From: CAYRDC01 sp964422925
GTDB taxonomy: Bacteria > Bacteroidota > Bacteroidia > Chitinophagales > S012-47
Assembly (NCBI GenBank): GCA_964422925.1
Contig: CAYRDC010000028.1
Coordinates: 1-28,260 of the forward strand
Direction of reading: 5' to 3'
Length of the DNA stretch: 28,260 bases
The first letter of the stretch is position 1, and each line of letters starts with the position of its first letter. The position numbers were made by a program, and so were the translations under genes. Positions 1 to 6,744 of the stretch are shown here, piece by piece. The notes below the pieces were generated by a model, which was not told where the DNA came from, did not search any database, and saw only the letters and a program-made list of their open reading frames with translations.

Positions 1-38
1 TTTCCGCTAACTTCATTCATCATGCATCCCCGGCTTTG

Positions 39-66
39 GAATTCCGAATGCCGAATGCTGAACTCT
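39..66. repeat. Inverted partner heptamer array (GAATGCC type)
   Basis: Four 7-bp units in register: GAATTCC, GAATGCC, GAATGCT, GAACTCT. Their reverse complements (GGCATTC and so on) belong to the same family as the units at 143-212, especially the ATTCGGC/ATTCCGG end. The two arrays are therefore imperfect inverted repeats separated by about 76 bases. A third, different heptamer, GGAGTGA twice, lies at 285-298. Confidence 0.55.
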
Positions 67-142
67 GAACCGCAGAAGGAGTGGCCTGCCAAAGTCGTCA
101 ATCAGGCAACCGACATTGAACGTCCCGTGCCGTGCATTCCCA

Positions 143-212
143 ATTCATCATTCATCATTCATCATTCGAAATTCGTCATTCGTCATTCAACGTTCATCAT
201 TCGGCATTCCGG
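143..212. repeat. Degenerate heptanucleotide repeat, consensus ATTCRTC
   Basis: Ten consecutive 7-bp units are in perfect register from 143: three ATTCATC, then ATTCGAA, two ATTCGTC, ATTCAAC, GTTCATC, ATTCGGC and ATTCCGG. The first four bases are almost invariant and the last three drift. A related array in the opposite orientation (units of the GAATGCC type) sits at 39-66, so the two could fold back on each other. A period of seven is not a multiple of three, which argues against coding. I have seen similar ATTC-rich tracts between Bacteroidota genes; their role is unknown. Confidence 0.75.
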
Positions 213-331
213 TAATAGAATACCGGCAGGCCATCCGGACCGGATACCGTTGGCTTCAGCCGATTTATTAGTTGTCGGCTTTCAGGAGTGAGGAGTGAGC
301 TGTTATCTGCCTACGCGCGGGGCAACTGGGT

Positions 332-1558
332 TCACTCAAACCGCAGCGCCCGAACGGGGCTGATGCGGTTGGCCAGCATGACGGGCAGGCGGAGGGCCAG
401 CAGGGCCACCAGGAAGGTGCCCGCGTTGATGGCCAGGATGCTCACCCAGTCGAAATACACCGGGGCAACCGATACATAATAGGTTTCTTCCGGCAGGGTA
501 ACTATTCCGAAGTGATCCTGCAGCCAGGCCAGCCCGAGGCCCAGCAGGTTGCCGATCCCGAGCCCTGCCAGTATGATATAGGTGGCATTGTGCAGGAATA
601 TGCGTTGAATAAACCCGTTGCTTCCGCCCAGGGCCTTAAACAACCCGATCATTTTGGTGCGCTCCAGGATCAGAATCAGCAGCGCGGTAATCATGTTAAA
701 TACGGCCACAATCACCATCAGAGCCAGGATAACCCGTTCATTGGTGCTCTGCAGGTCAAGCCAGTCAAATATATTGGGCTGTAGTTGGCGGATGGTCATG
801 GAGTTCAGGTCCTGCCCGATCATGTAGTAGATTTTATCATTGATCTCGTCCATCCGGTTCACATCATCAAGAAACACCTCGAAACCGCCCACTTGGGTGC
901 TGTCCCAGCGGTTGAGCCGTTGAATCTGTCGCAGGTCAACCAGGGCAAAGAGCTTGTCGTACTCTTCCAGTCCGGTATTGTAAATGCCCCGGACGCGGAA
1001 TTTCCGGGACCGTGTACGATAGGTTTCCGTATCCACGAAATGGATAAACAGGGCCTGGCCCAGCTTCAACCCGAGCCGCCTGGCCGTGGTGGCCGACACG
1101 AGGATATCGAACGACATATTGTCGCGAGGCAACCGAAGCGGTTTTCCTTTCACCAGGTAGTTTTCCAGGAAATCCCAGTCGTAATCGCGGTTTACGCCCT
1201 TGAGGATGATTCCTTCGATCTGCTTACCGGTTTTGATGATGCCGGGCTTGGTGGCATAGGGCTGGATATGGCGCACTCCGTCCATGGTATCCAGGCCGGG
1301 ATAAAAGGGCTGATTCAACGAAACCGGGCTGTTTTCAAAGCTGTAATTCCGGTCGTATTTGGTGATCTGGATATGGCCCCAGAAGCCGAACATCTTGCGG
1401 CTGATTTCCTTTTGAAATCCTTTGACCAGCGAAGTGGAAATGATCATCACCGCCACGCTTAAGGCCATGGCCGCTATGGCAATGCGGATAATCAGGCGGC
1501 TGAAAGAGCGCGACTGGTTAAAGGCGATGCGGTTGGCGATAAACCGGGCTATATTCAC
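332..1558 (-). CDS. FtsX/LolC-LolE-type ABC transporter permease
   Basis: This 408-residue inner-membrane protein has the layout of MacB/FtsX-superfamily permeases: one membrane segment near residues 20-45, a large extracytoplasmic domain (about 50-270), then three membrane segments at about 275-305, 325-350 and 370-395. It ends in the typical PVRALRFE tail. The N-terminal motif IARFIANRIAF resembles the LolC/LolE group, which extracts lipoproteins from the inner membrane with an ATPase partner (LolD). No ATPase gene is next to it, so the exact substrate is open. The start is GTG at 1558 (the complement reads cac). There is no Shine-Dalgarno. It is divergent from the NamZ-like gene across 44 bases. 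LolE-like rather than MacB-like is an inference from length (about 400 residues) and the N-terminus. Confidence 0.85.
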   Translation of the reverse strand: MNIARFIANRIAFNQSRSFSRLIIRIAIAAMALSVAVMIISTSLVKGFQKEISRKMFGFWGHIQITKYDRNYSFENSPVSLNQPFYPGLDTMDGVRHIQPYATKPGIIKTGKQIEGIILKGVNRDYDWDFLENYLVKGKPLRLPRDNMSFDILVSATTARRLGLKLGQALFIHFVDTETYRTRSRKFRVRGIYNTGLEEYDKLFALVDLRQIQRLNRWDSTQVGGFEVFLDDVNRMDEINDKIYYMIGQDLNSMTIRQLQPNIFDWLDLQSTNERVILALMVIVAVFNMITALLILILERTKMIGLFKALGGSNGFIQRIFLHNATYIILAGLGIGNLLGLGLAWLQDHFGIVTLPEETYYVSVAPVYFDWVSILAINAGTFLVALLALRLPVMLANRISPVRALRFE

Positions 1559-1602
1559 GGATAATTGGGTTAACTTTAGAACGTTGTTACCTTGTCATTG
1601 CC

Positions 1603-2805
1603 GTGTGTAAAATTATGCAAATAATAAGCATCTGCCTGGTGTTCTTATTAGCCTGCCGGCCGGGCGACACCCCGGCCCGGGCGCAGGAAGCCGATCCGGT
1701 GATTCCCGGGGCCGCCCGGTTCGGGGAATACTTACCCCAGCTGGACGGGAAGGCGGTAGGGCTGGTGGTGAACCCGACTTCCCGCGTGGGGCAAACTCAC
1801 CTGGTTGATACCCTCCTGTCGTTAGGCGTCAATATTCAGCGCATTTTCGGGCCGGAACACGGATTCCGGGGAACGGCCGGAGCCGGAGAGCATGTAGCCA
1901 GCGGTACGGATGAGAAAACCGGTCTCCCGGTGGTTTCGCTCTACGGTTCCCACCGGAAACCCACCCCGGAGGACCTGGCCGGGCTGGACATCCTCGTGTT
2001 CGACATCCAGGACGTAGGCGTACGGTTTTACACCTACCTAAGCACCATGACCTATGTGATGGAAGCCTGCGCGCAGAACGGCATTCCACTGGTTATCCTC
2101 GACCGCCCCAACCCGAACGGGCATTACGTGGACGGTCCGGTCATGGAAGACGAATGCACCTCTTTTATCGGATTGCACGCGGGCATTCCCCTGGTGCACG
2201 GCATGACCCCGGGCGAATATGCCCTGATGCTGAACGGGGAAGGCTGGCTGCAGGGCGGTATGGAATGCGAGCTGTTTGTGATCCCCTGCGCCAATTACAC
2301 CCACGAAACCAGGTACGACCTGCCGGTGAAACCTTCGCCCAATCTGCCGAACATGCAATCGGTTTACCTCTACCCTTCGCTGGGCTTGTTTGAGCAAACC
2401 ACCGCCAGCACGGGAAGGGGCACGGACAAGCCTTTCCAGGTATTCGGTCACCCGGCCCTGAAGGGTTATCCGTATAAATTCAGGCCGGAACCCATGCCCG
2501 GAGCCCTTCATCCCAAGTTCGCGGGCAAAACCTGTTACGGGCTCGACCTTTCCGGCCTCGACACCGACAGCCTGTGGAATGCCCGGCAAATTAATCTCTC
2601 GTGGCTGCTGCGCGTTTACCGCGACCTGCCAAGGGGTGAAACCTTTTTCCTGCCGCATTTTTACCTGGTGGCCGGGAATCATTTGCTGCGGAAACAAATC
2701 GAAAGTAACATGAGCGAAAGCCAGATCAGGGCCTCCTGGCAGGAAGGCATCAGCCGGTTCAAAACCATTCGCAAAAAATACCTGCTGTACCCGGACTTTG
2801 AGTAA
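1603..2805 (+). CDS. namZ: DUF1343 lipoprotein, likely exo-beta-N-acetylmuramidase (NamZ)
   Basis: This 400-residue protein belongs to the DUF1343 family. Characterised members (NamZ) are exo-lytic N-acetylmuramidases that remove terminal MurNAc from peptidoglycan fragments during wall recycling. Conserved family stretches are visible: GPEHGFRG near residue 83, FDIQDVGVRFYTY near 132, LDRPNPNG near 165 and a C-terminal half with SPNLPN. The N-terminus is a lipoprotein signal with lipobox LLAC (Cys18 from the GTG at 1603, Cys14 from the ATG at 1615), so it is probably membrane-anchored outside the cytoplasm. The GTG start keeps a lysine before the hydrophobic core, but the ATG is also possible. 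A weak -7-like TAACTTTA lies at 1571-1578. fmt follows 56 bases later with its own promoter. Confidence 0.85.
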   Translation: MCKIMQIISICLVFLLACRPGDTPARAQEADPVIPGAARFGEYLPQLDGKAVGLVVNPTSRVGQTHLVDTLLSLGVNIQRIFGPEHGFRGTAGAGEHVASGTDEKTGLPVVSLYGSHRKPTPEDLAGLDILVFDIQDVGVRFYTYLSTMTYVMEACAQNGIPLVILDRPNPNGHYVDGPVMEDECTSFIGLHAGIPLVHGMTPGEYALMLNGEGWLQGGMECELFVIPCANYTHETRYDLPVKPSPNLPNMQSVYLYPSLGLFEQTTASTGRGTDKPFQVFGHPALKGYPYKFRPEPMPGALHPKFAGKTCYGLDLSGLDTDSLWNARQINLSWLLRVYRDLPRGETFFLPHFYLVAGNHLLRKQIESNMSESQIRASWQEGISRFKTIRKKYLLYPDFE

Positions 2806-2825
2806 TTACCCTATGGAAAAGGGCA

Positions 2826-2857
2826 ATTGGTAGGCATCCACCGGCTGATTACCTTTG
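2826..2857 (+). promoter_or_regulatory. Promoter of fmt (Bacteroidota -33/-7 type)
   Basis: An exact -7 box TACCTTTG is at 2850-2857 and a TTG at 2827-2829 stands 20 bases upstream, matching the TTTG-N19-21-TAnnTTTG rule for the Bacteroidota primary sigma factor. Only four bases separate the box from the fmt start codon, so the transcript should begin at or next to the ATG. Confidence 0.75.
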
Positions 2858-2861
2858 CGGC

Positions 2862-3770
2862 ATGGCCCGATCGCTTTCCATTGTGTTTATGGGCACGCCA
2901 GAATTCGCGGTGCCTTCGCTGGAGAAACTGCTGTCCGGGCGGCATACCGTTCGTGCGGTTGTGACTGTATCGGACAAGCCGGCCGGAAGGGGGAGAAAGT
3001 TACAGCAATCTCCGGTGAAAAAGCTTGCCCAGCAGCACGGACTGCCTGTGCTGCAACCGGAAAAACTGAAAGACCCGGGCTTCCTGGAAACATTGGAATC
3101 CTTTGGTGCTGACCTGTTTGTGGTGGTGGCTTTCCGCATACTGCCGCAGGAAGTCCTTCAAATCCCGCCCATGGGGTCGGTCAACCTGCACGCTTCCCTC
3201 CTGCCGCGATACCGGGGCGCAGCGCCCATCCAGTGGGCGGTCATCAACGGGGACACCAAAACCGGGGTTACGACCTTCCTGATCAAACCCAAGGTGGACA
3301 CCGGTGATATCCTTTTGCAGCGCGAAACCCCGATCGGCCCGGAAGAAACAGCCGGTGAACTGCATGACCGGCTCATGGAAATAGGTGCCTGGCTGGTGCT
3401 TGAAACCGTTGACGGGCTGGCAGACGGCACACTCCGGCCGGTTCCGCAGCCCGAAGGAGGTTACACACGGGCCCCGAAAATCTTCAGGGAGGACGGCCGG
3501 ATCGATTTCACAAAACCCGCCCGGGAAGTGTACAACCTGGTCCGGGGCCTCAACCCCGTGCCCGGTGCCTGGACCATTTTTGAAGGAAAAACCCTGAAAA
3601 TACATCGTTGCCGGCCGCCCGTTCCGGCTTCAGAAACGCCTAGCCTGGAAGTGAACCCGGAACGCGTACTGCTTCATTGCATGGATGGCACGCTGGAGGT
3701 CACTGAACTTCAACCGGAAGGCAAAAGGAAAATGACCACCGCGGAATTTCTGCGAGGCCGGTTTCATTAA
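2862..3770 (+). CDS. fmt: Methionyl-tRNA formyltransferase
   Basis: Fmt transfers a formyl group from 10-formyl-THF to the methionine of initiator tRNA in the cytoplasm. The 302-residue length is normal for the family. The N-terminal Rossmann-like domain starts IVFMGTPEFAVPSLE. The folate-binding/catalytic signature NLHASLLPRYRGAAPIQWA is complete (around residues 107-125), including the catalytic Asn and His, followed by the DTGDIL motif. The C-terminal OB-like domain begins near residue 205 (IDFTKPAREVYNLVRGLNP). The start follows an exact -7 box by four bases. The gene ends convergently with corA: their stop codons overlap in the sequence TTAA (3767-3770). Identification is firm. Confidence 0.97.
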   Translation: MARSLSIVFMGTPEFAVPSLEKLLSGRHTVRAVVTVSDKPAGRGRKLQQSPVKKLAQQHGLPVLQPEKLKDPGFLETLESFGADLFVVVAFRILPQEVLQIPPMGSVNLHASLLPRYRGAAPIQWAVINGDTKTGVTTFLIKPKVDTGDILLQRETPIGPEETAGELHDRLMEIGAWLVLETVDGLADGTLRPVPQPEGGYTRAPKIFREDGRIDFTKPAREVYNLVRGLNPVPGAWTIFEGKTLKIHRCRPPVPASETPSLEVNPERVLLHCMDGTLEVTELQPEGKRKMTTAEFLRGRFH

Positions 3771-4714
3771 AACCACCGCTTCCTGAAAAACACGTATATC
3801 AGGATGGCCGACAGCAGCACGGACATCAGGAGGGTAAATGAAAACGCCCAGGGTTCTTTGGCAAATGGCAACTGCACATTCATGCCATAAAACGAAGCCA
3901 CCAAAGTAGGCACCATGAGCACAATCGTCACCGAAGTAAGCAGTTTCATCACCTGGTTCAGGTTGTTGCTGATAATGCTGGCAAAGGCATCCATGGTGCC
4001 GCTTAAGATATTGGTGTACACCTGGGCCATTTCAGAGGCCTGGGCACTGTCAATCAGGATGTCTTGCAGCAGGTCTTCCTCGTCTTCCTGGTCGCTGATT
4101 TTCAAAAAGTCTACCCGCTGAATCTTCATCATCATCAGCTCATTGGCTCGCAGGGCCGTGACAAAATACACCAGCGATTTCTCGATGTTCAGCAATTTGA
4201 TCAGTTCTTTGTTCCGCATGCTGTTGTACAGCTCGTTTTCCAGGATATTCCGTTTGCTGTTTATCTCGTTCAGATAATACAGGAAATGATACACGTTGCG
4301 GTCGAACAGGCTCAGTACGAACATATTGCGGTCGCCCGGGTCGAGGCCGCGCACTTTGCCGCTGATCATGCTGTCGATTACCGGATTTTCGTACGGGCTG
4401 ACTGTAACAATGACTTCCTCGGCCAGGATAATTCCAATAGGAATAGTGATATATTGTGCGTCAATGTCGGTCAGAAAATCGTTGTACACAGGGGTTTTTA
4501 GAACGATAAGCTTAATATCATCATCGCGTTCAAAACGTGGCCGCTCGTCAATATCGAGCGAGTCGAGCAAATAATCGAAAGGAAGTTTGTAGATGGCCCC
4601 TAACTGTTTCAGGCTTTCGTGGTCAAAAGGCGGATAGACATTGATCCAGCAGTTTTTTTCCGGCTTTTTCAGCTCCAGAAGCTTGTTATCCTGCCTTTTG
4701 TAATACCTGATCAT
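3767..4714 (-). CDS. corA: CorA-family magnesium/divalent cation transporter
   Basis: This 315-residue protein has the CorA (2-TM-GxN) layout: a large cytoplasmic N-terminal funnel domain (1-250) rich in long helices and two C-terminal membrane segments (about 257-276 and 288-308). The selectivity motif Gly-Met-Asn is at residues 277-279, and a basic tail RKRWF follows TM2 as in the family. CorA forms a homopentameric channel for Mg2+ and other divalent ions in the inner membrane. It lies 15 bases behind the TPR lipoprotein-like gene on the same strand, so they are probably one transcript. There is no Shine-Dalgarno before the ATG. Its 3' end overlaps that of fmt by four bases. Confidence 0.95.
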   Translation of the reverse strand: MIRYYKRQDNKLLELKKPEKNCWINVYPPFDHESLKQLGAIYKLPFDYLLDSLDIDERPRFERDDDIKLIVLKTPVYNDFLTDIDAQYITIPIGIILAEEVIVTVSPYENPVIDSMISGKVRGLDPGDRNMFVLSLFDRNVYHFLYYLNEINSKRNILENELYNSMRNKELIKLLNIEKSLVYFVTALRANELMMMKIQRVDFLKISDQEDEEDLLQDILIDSAQASEMAQVYTNILSGTMDAFASIISNNLNQVMKLLTSVTIVLMVPTLVASFYGMNVQLPFAKEPWAFSFTLLMSVLLSAILIYVFFRKRWF

Positions 4715-4729
4715 GATACTGTTCTGTTA

Positions 4730-5509
4730 TTAATCGCCCGCGCCCGACTCTTCTTTGGCTTTTTCAACCATTTCTTTGTTGGACTGGGCGAGTTTAAAAT
4801 CCGGGAAAATTTCCAGCGCCTTGTCGAACGATTCCAGGGCGCTGTCCGGCTGGTTCATTTCAAGATACATGACCCCCTGGAGGTTGTAAGCGGCTGCTTT
4901 CATAGGCACTTTTTGCTGCTGACTGTTCTTTTCTCCGTAAGCAATGCTGATCTCTTCCTGTCCGGATTTTTCATCCGCTATGATTTTTTCCAGTGTCAGG
5001 CTGCACTCGCCAAACCGTTTCAGGTTATACTGCAAGGTGGCTACCTGGTACAGGTAATAGAGCATTTGCGTATTTCTGTAAAGCTGCTCATAATGGGCCA
5101 ATGGTTCTTTCAGGAGGCCGAGGGATTGCTCGGAGATGGCCAGTATCTCGAGCATCTGGTTATTCTGTGGGTCGGACTGCACGATTTCATTGCCCAGGGT
5201 CGTAGCCTGTATGTATTGCCCGCTGTTAAAGTACAGGATAGCCAGTGTGTCCTTCCAGAAAGTTTCTTCGGGCCGGAGGGCCATCATGTTATACAGCGCG
5301 CTGGCTGCTATACCTGGATCGTTGTACTTCAGCGCCCAGCGATACACCTGGTGATACCGGTCGAAGGTAGCACTGTCTGAATTGACTGCGTGTGTATTGT
5401 CCGTCATTGGCAGGTCCTTTTTGTGTTTCCTGCCGGACTGGGCATATGCAGAGTTACCAATCAATACGGCAAATAATCCCAATAATATAATCGCGGAAAT
5501 TCTTTTCAT
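4730..5509 (-). CDS. Exported tetratricopeptide-repeat protein
   Basis: From the ATG at 5509 the product has 259 residues: a signal peptide (MKRISAIILLGLFAVLIGN, probable cleavage after AYAQ) and then TPR-like helical pairs, clearest in the last third (AAAYNLQGVMYLEMNQPDSA, then ALESFDKALEIFPDFKLA). The frame is open upstream to 5572, but the -7 box at 5559-5566 would start transcription near 5553, inside that extension, and the extension would spoil the signal peptide, so 5509 is the better start. It is likely periplasmic, as a scaffold or partner-binding protein; the partner is unknown. corA follows after 15 bases, the only hint of a shared task. Confidence 0.85.
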   Translation of the reverse strand: MKRISAIILLGLFAVLIGNSAYAQSGRKHKKDLPMTDNTHAVNSDSATFDRYHQVYRWALKYNDPGIAASALYNMMALRPEETFWKDTLAILYFNSGQYIQATTLGNEIVQSDPQNNQMLEILAISEQSLGLLKEPLAHYEQLYRNTQMLYYLYQVATLQYNLKRFGECSLTLEKIIADEKSGQEEISIAYGEKNSQQQKVPMKAAAYNLQGVMYLEMNQPDSALESFDKALEIFPDFKLAQSNKEMVEKAKEESGAGD

Positions 5510-5558
5510 GGGGTTTATATTTCTTGCAAAAAAAATAAAAAGCCTGAAGTTTGGCTCA

Positions 5559-5566
5559 CAAAGATA
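5559..5566 (-). promoter_or_regulatory. -7 box of the TPR-corA operon
   Basis: The minus strand reads TATCTTTG, an exact TAnnTTTG match, 49 bases before the chosen ATG (5509). No good -33 element is visible. It sits 14 bases past the dapF stop codon, so it separates the dapF unit from the TPR-corA unit. Confidence 0.6.
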
Positions 5567-5580
5567 TCCCATTAGGTCTG

Positions 5581-6381
5581 TTAATCAGGAAATGGAAGTG
5601 AAAATCTACCGGTAAAGACGCTTATTACCGGGCCGGTAAGCCGGATATTGCGGAATATGGATTCCGCTGTCCGCTCAAATTCCACCCACAAGCGGCCGCC
5701 CAGCGTATCCACTGCCACTTTCTGGTATCCGTATAATTCCTCCCGCAGTGCAAGCCCCAGTGCCGAGGCCACTACACCGGTCCCGCAAGCCAGGGTTTCA
5801 GCCTCAACCCCACGCTCATAGGTTTTAATAAACAACTGTCCCGGGCCGGTTTTCTGCATATAATCTACGTTGATTCCATCCTCCCGGTAGGCCGGACTAT
5901 ACCGGATTTCCCGGGCCATACCCGTGATATCTTCTGACTTCGCCATCTTTTTCCATACGAGATAATGGGGTGAACCCGAATCGATCACCAAATCATTGTC
6001 CTTCCGTTCAAAGGATAACACCGGTCGCATACTGATCCGCACCAGGTTTTCACTGACAATCTCTCCCTGGTGCATCCCGTCAAAAGCCTTGAAACGGCAG
6101 GTCTTTTGAATAATCCCCAGGGCACTGGCCAAATGGACCGCACACCGCCCGCCATTGCCGCACATGGATGCTTCCTTCCCGTCACAGTTGAAATAAATCA
6201 TTCGAAAGTCCGCTTCCGGATCCTGCTCAATCAGGATCAGGCCATCAGCCCCTATGCCGGTGTGGCGTGCGCACAGAGATGCAATAAGCGGATCCCGATC
6301 TTCCGGAAAAACCTCTCCCCGGTTATCGACCAGGATAAAATCATTGCCTGCCCCGTGATATTTATAAAAGGTTATTTCCAT
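5581..6381 (-). CDS. dapF: Diaminopimelate epimerase
   Basis: DapF interconverts LL- and meso-diaminopimelate in lysine and peptidoglycan-precursor synthesis. The 266-residue product has both catalytic cysteines in their motifs: Cys74 in MCGNGGRC and Cys199 in ACGTG. The N-terminal KYHGAGNDFILVDN signature and the central substrate loop (NVDYMQ) are present. The two-domain pseudo-symmetric length is standard. The start overlaps the stop region of the upstream small membrane protein gene by ten bases, which indicates translational coupling within one transcript. Identification is firm. Confidence 0.97.
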   Translation of the reverse strand: MEITFYKYHGAGNDFILVDNRGEVFPEDRDPLIASLCARHTGIGADGLILIEQDPEADFRMIYFNCDGKEASMCGNGGRCAVHLASALGIIQKTCRFKAFDGMHQGEIVSENLVRISMRPVLSFERKDNDLVIDSGSPHYLVWKKMAKSEDITGMAREIRYSPAYREDGINVDYMQKTGPGQLFIKTYERGVEAETLACGTGVVASALGLALREELYGYQKVAVDTLGGRLWVEFERTAESIFRNIRLTGPVISVFTGRFSLPFPD

Positions 6382-6551
6382 AGCGTATCGGTTACGGGGT
6401 TGACCGTGGCGGTGTCCTGCTGTACGGTATCGCGGCCCCAGCGGTACGGCTCCATAAAGGCATCGTCATCCGTCTGGTCAAAGAATAAAACACCAATACC
6501 TGTCAAAATGACAACGATAACGGAAAAAATGAGGAACTTTTTTCCGAACAT
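6372..6551 (-). CDS. Small single-pass membrane protein upstream of dapF
   Basis: This 59-residue product (from the ATG at 6551) has a basic N-terminus MFGKK, one hydrophobic segment (about 6-25, FLIFSVIVVILTGIGVLFF) and an acidic extracytoplasmic tail starting DQTDDD. The frame is open to an ATG at 6602 (76 residues), but the extra residues look like translated leader. The frame ends ten bases inside dapF, so the two are probably co-translated. I do not recognise the family. It could be a real small membrane protein conserved with dapF; the transmembrane pattern and the overlap are the only evidence. Confidence 0.55.
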   Translation of the reverse strand: MFGKKFLIFSVIVVILTGIGVLFFDQTDDDAFMEPYRWGRDTVQQDTATVNPVTDTLWK

Positions 6552-6735
6552 ACGAGTCGTTAGCAAGGAATGGTCTGTATTTTGATTGCCGGGATTTGTC
6601 ATTGTTCTTTACCGCGTTGGAAGTGTTAAACTAGTTTAATTCACCGGTTTCAGGTAATCAATTGTAACCGGACTTCGTTTGCAAATTTGGAAATTTGATA
6701 TCGAAGCGCAATGATAAATCGTTAACATAAAAAAC

Positions 6736-6740
6736 GGAGG
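6736..6740 (+). promoter_or_regulatory. Strong Shine-Dalgarno of degQ/htrA
   Basis: GGAGG stands four bases before the ATG at 6745. Nearly all other genes in this window have no such site, so it is unusual here and suggests strong translation. Confidence 0.6.
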
Positions 6741-6744
6741 CGTT

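Larger units (their letters stand above)
1..331. other. Gene-free stretch with short repeats
   Basis: No convincing gene lies here. An open frame at 22-291 exists but is a translation of repeat DNA and has no recognisable features. The stretch holds three 7-bp repeat arrays (39-66, 143-212, 285-298), a hairpin with arms CCGGTA (209-214) and TACCGG (221-226), and a palindrome of ATCCGG (233-238) and CCGGAT (240-245) around one base. It lies just downstream of the FtsX-like permease gene, so some of these hairpins could end that transcript, but no arm is followed by a convincing T-run. Confidence 0.7.

Noticed and set aside
143..212. CRISPR array
   Set aside because: The units are seven bases with no spacers and no cas gene is present.
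22..291. Open frame of 89 codons over the heptamer repeats
   Set aside because: It translates repeat DNA (runs of His, Ser, Phe, Ile), has no domain, and the repeat period of seven does not fit a coding constraint.
785..1462. Long plus-strand frame opposite the FtsX-like permease
   Set aside because: It is an antisense shadow of a clearly identified gene; composition is His/Gln-rich and no family is recognisable.
2806..2830. Terminator between the NamZ-like gene and fmt
   Set aside because: The arms (ACCC and AGGG region) are short and have no T-run, so I could not support it.
4619..5380. 253-codon plus-strand frame opposite corA and the TPR gene
   Set aside because: It spans two genes on the other strand and their junction, is unusually Phe/His/Val-rich and shows no domain.
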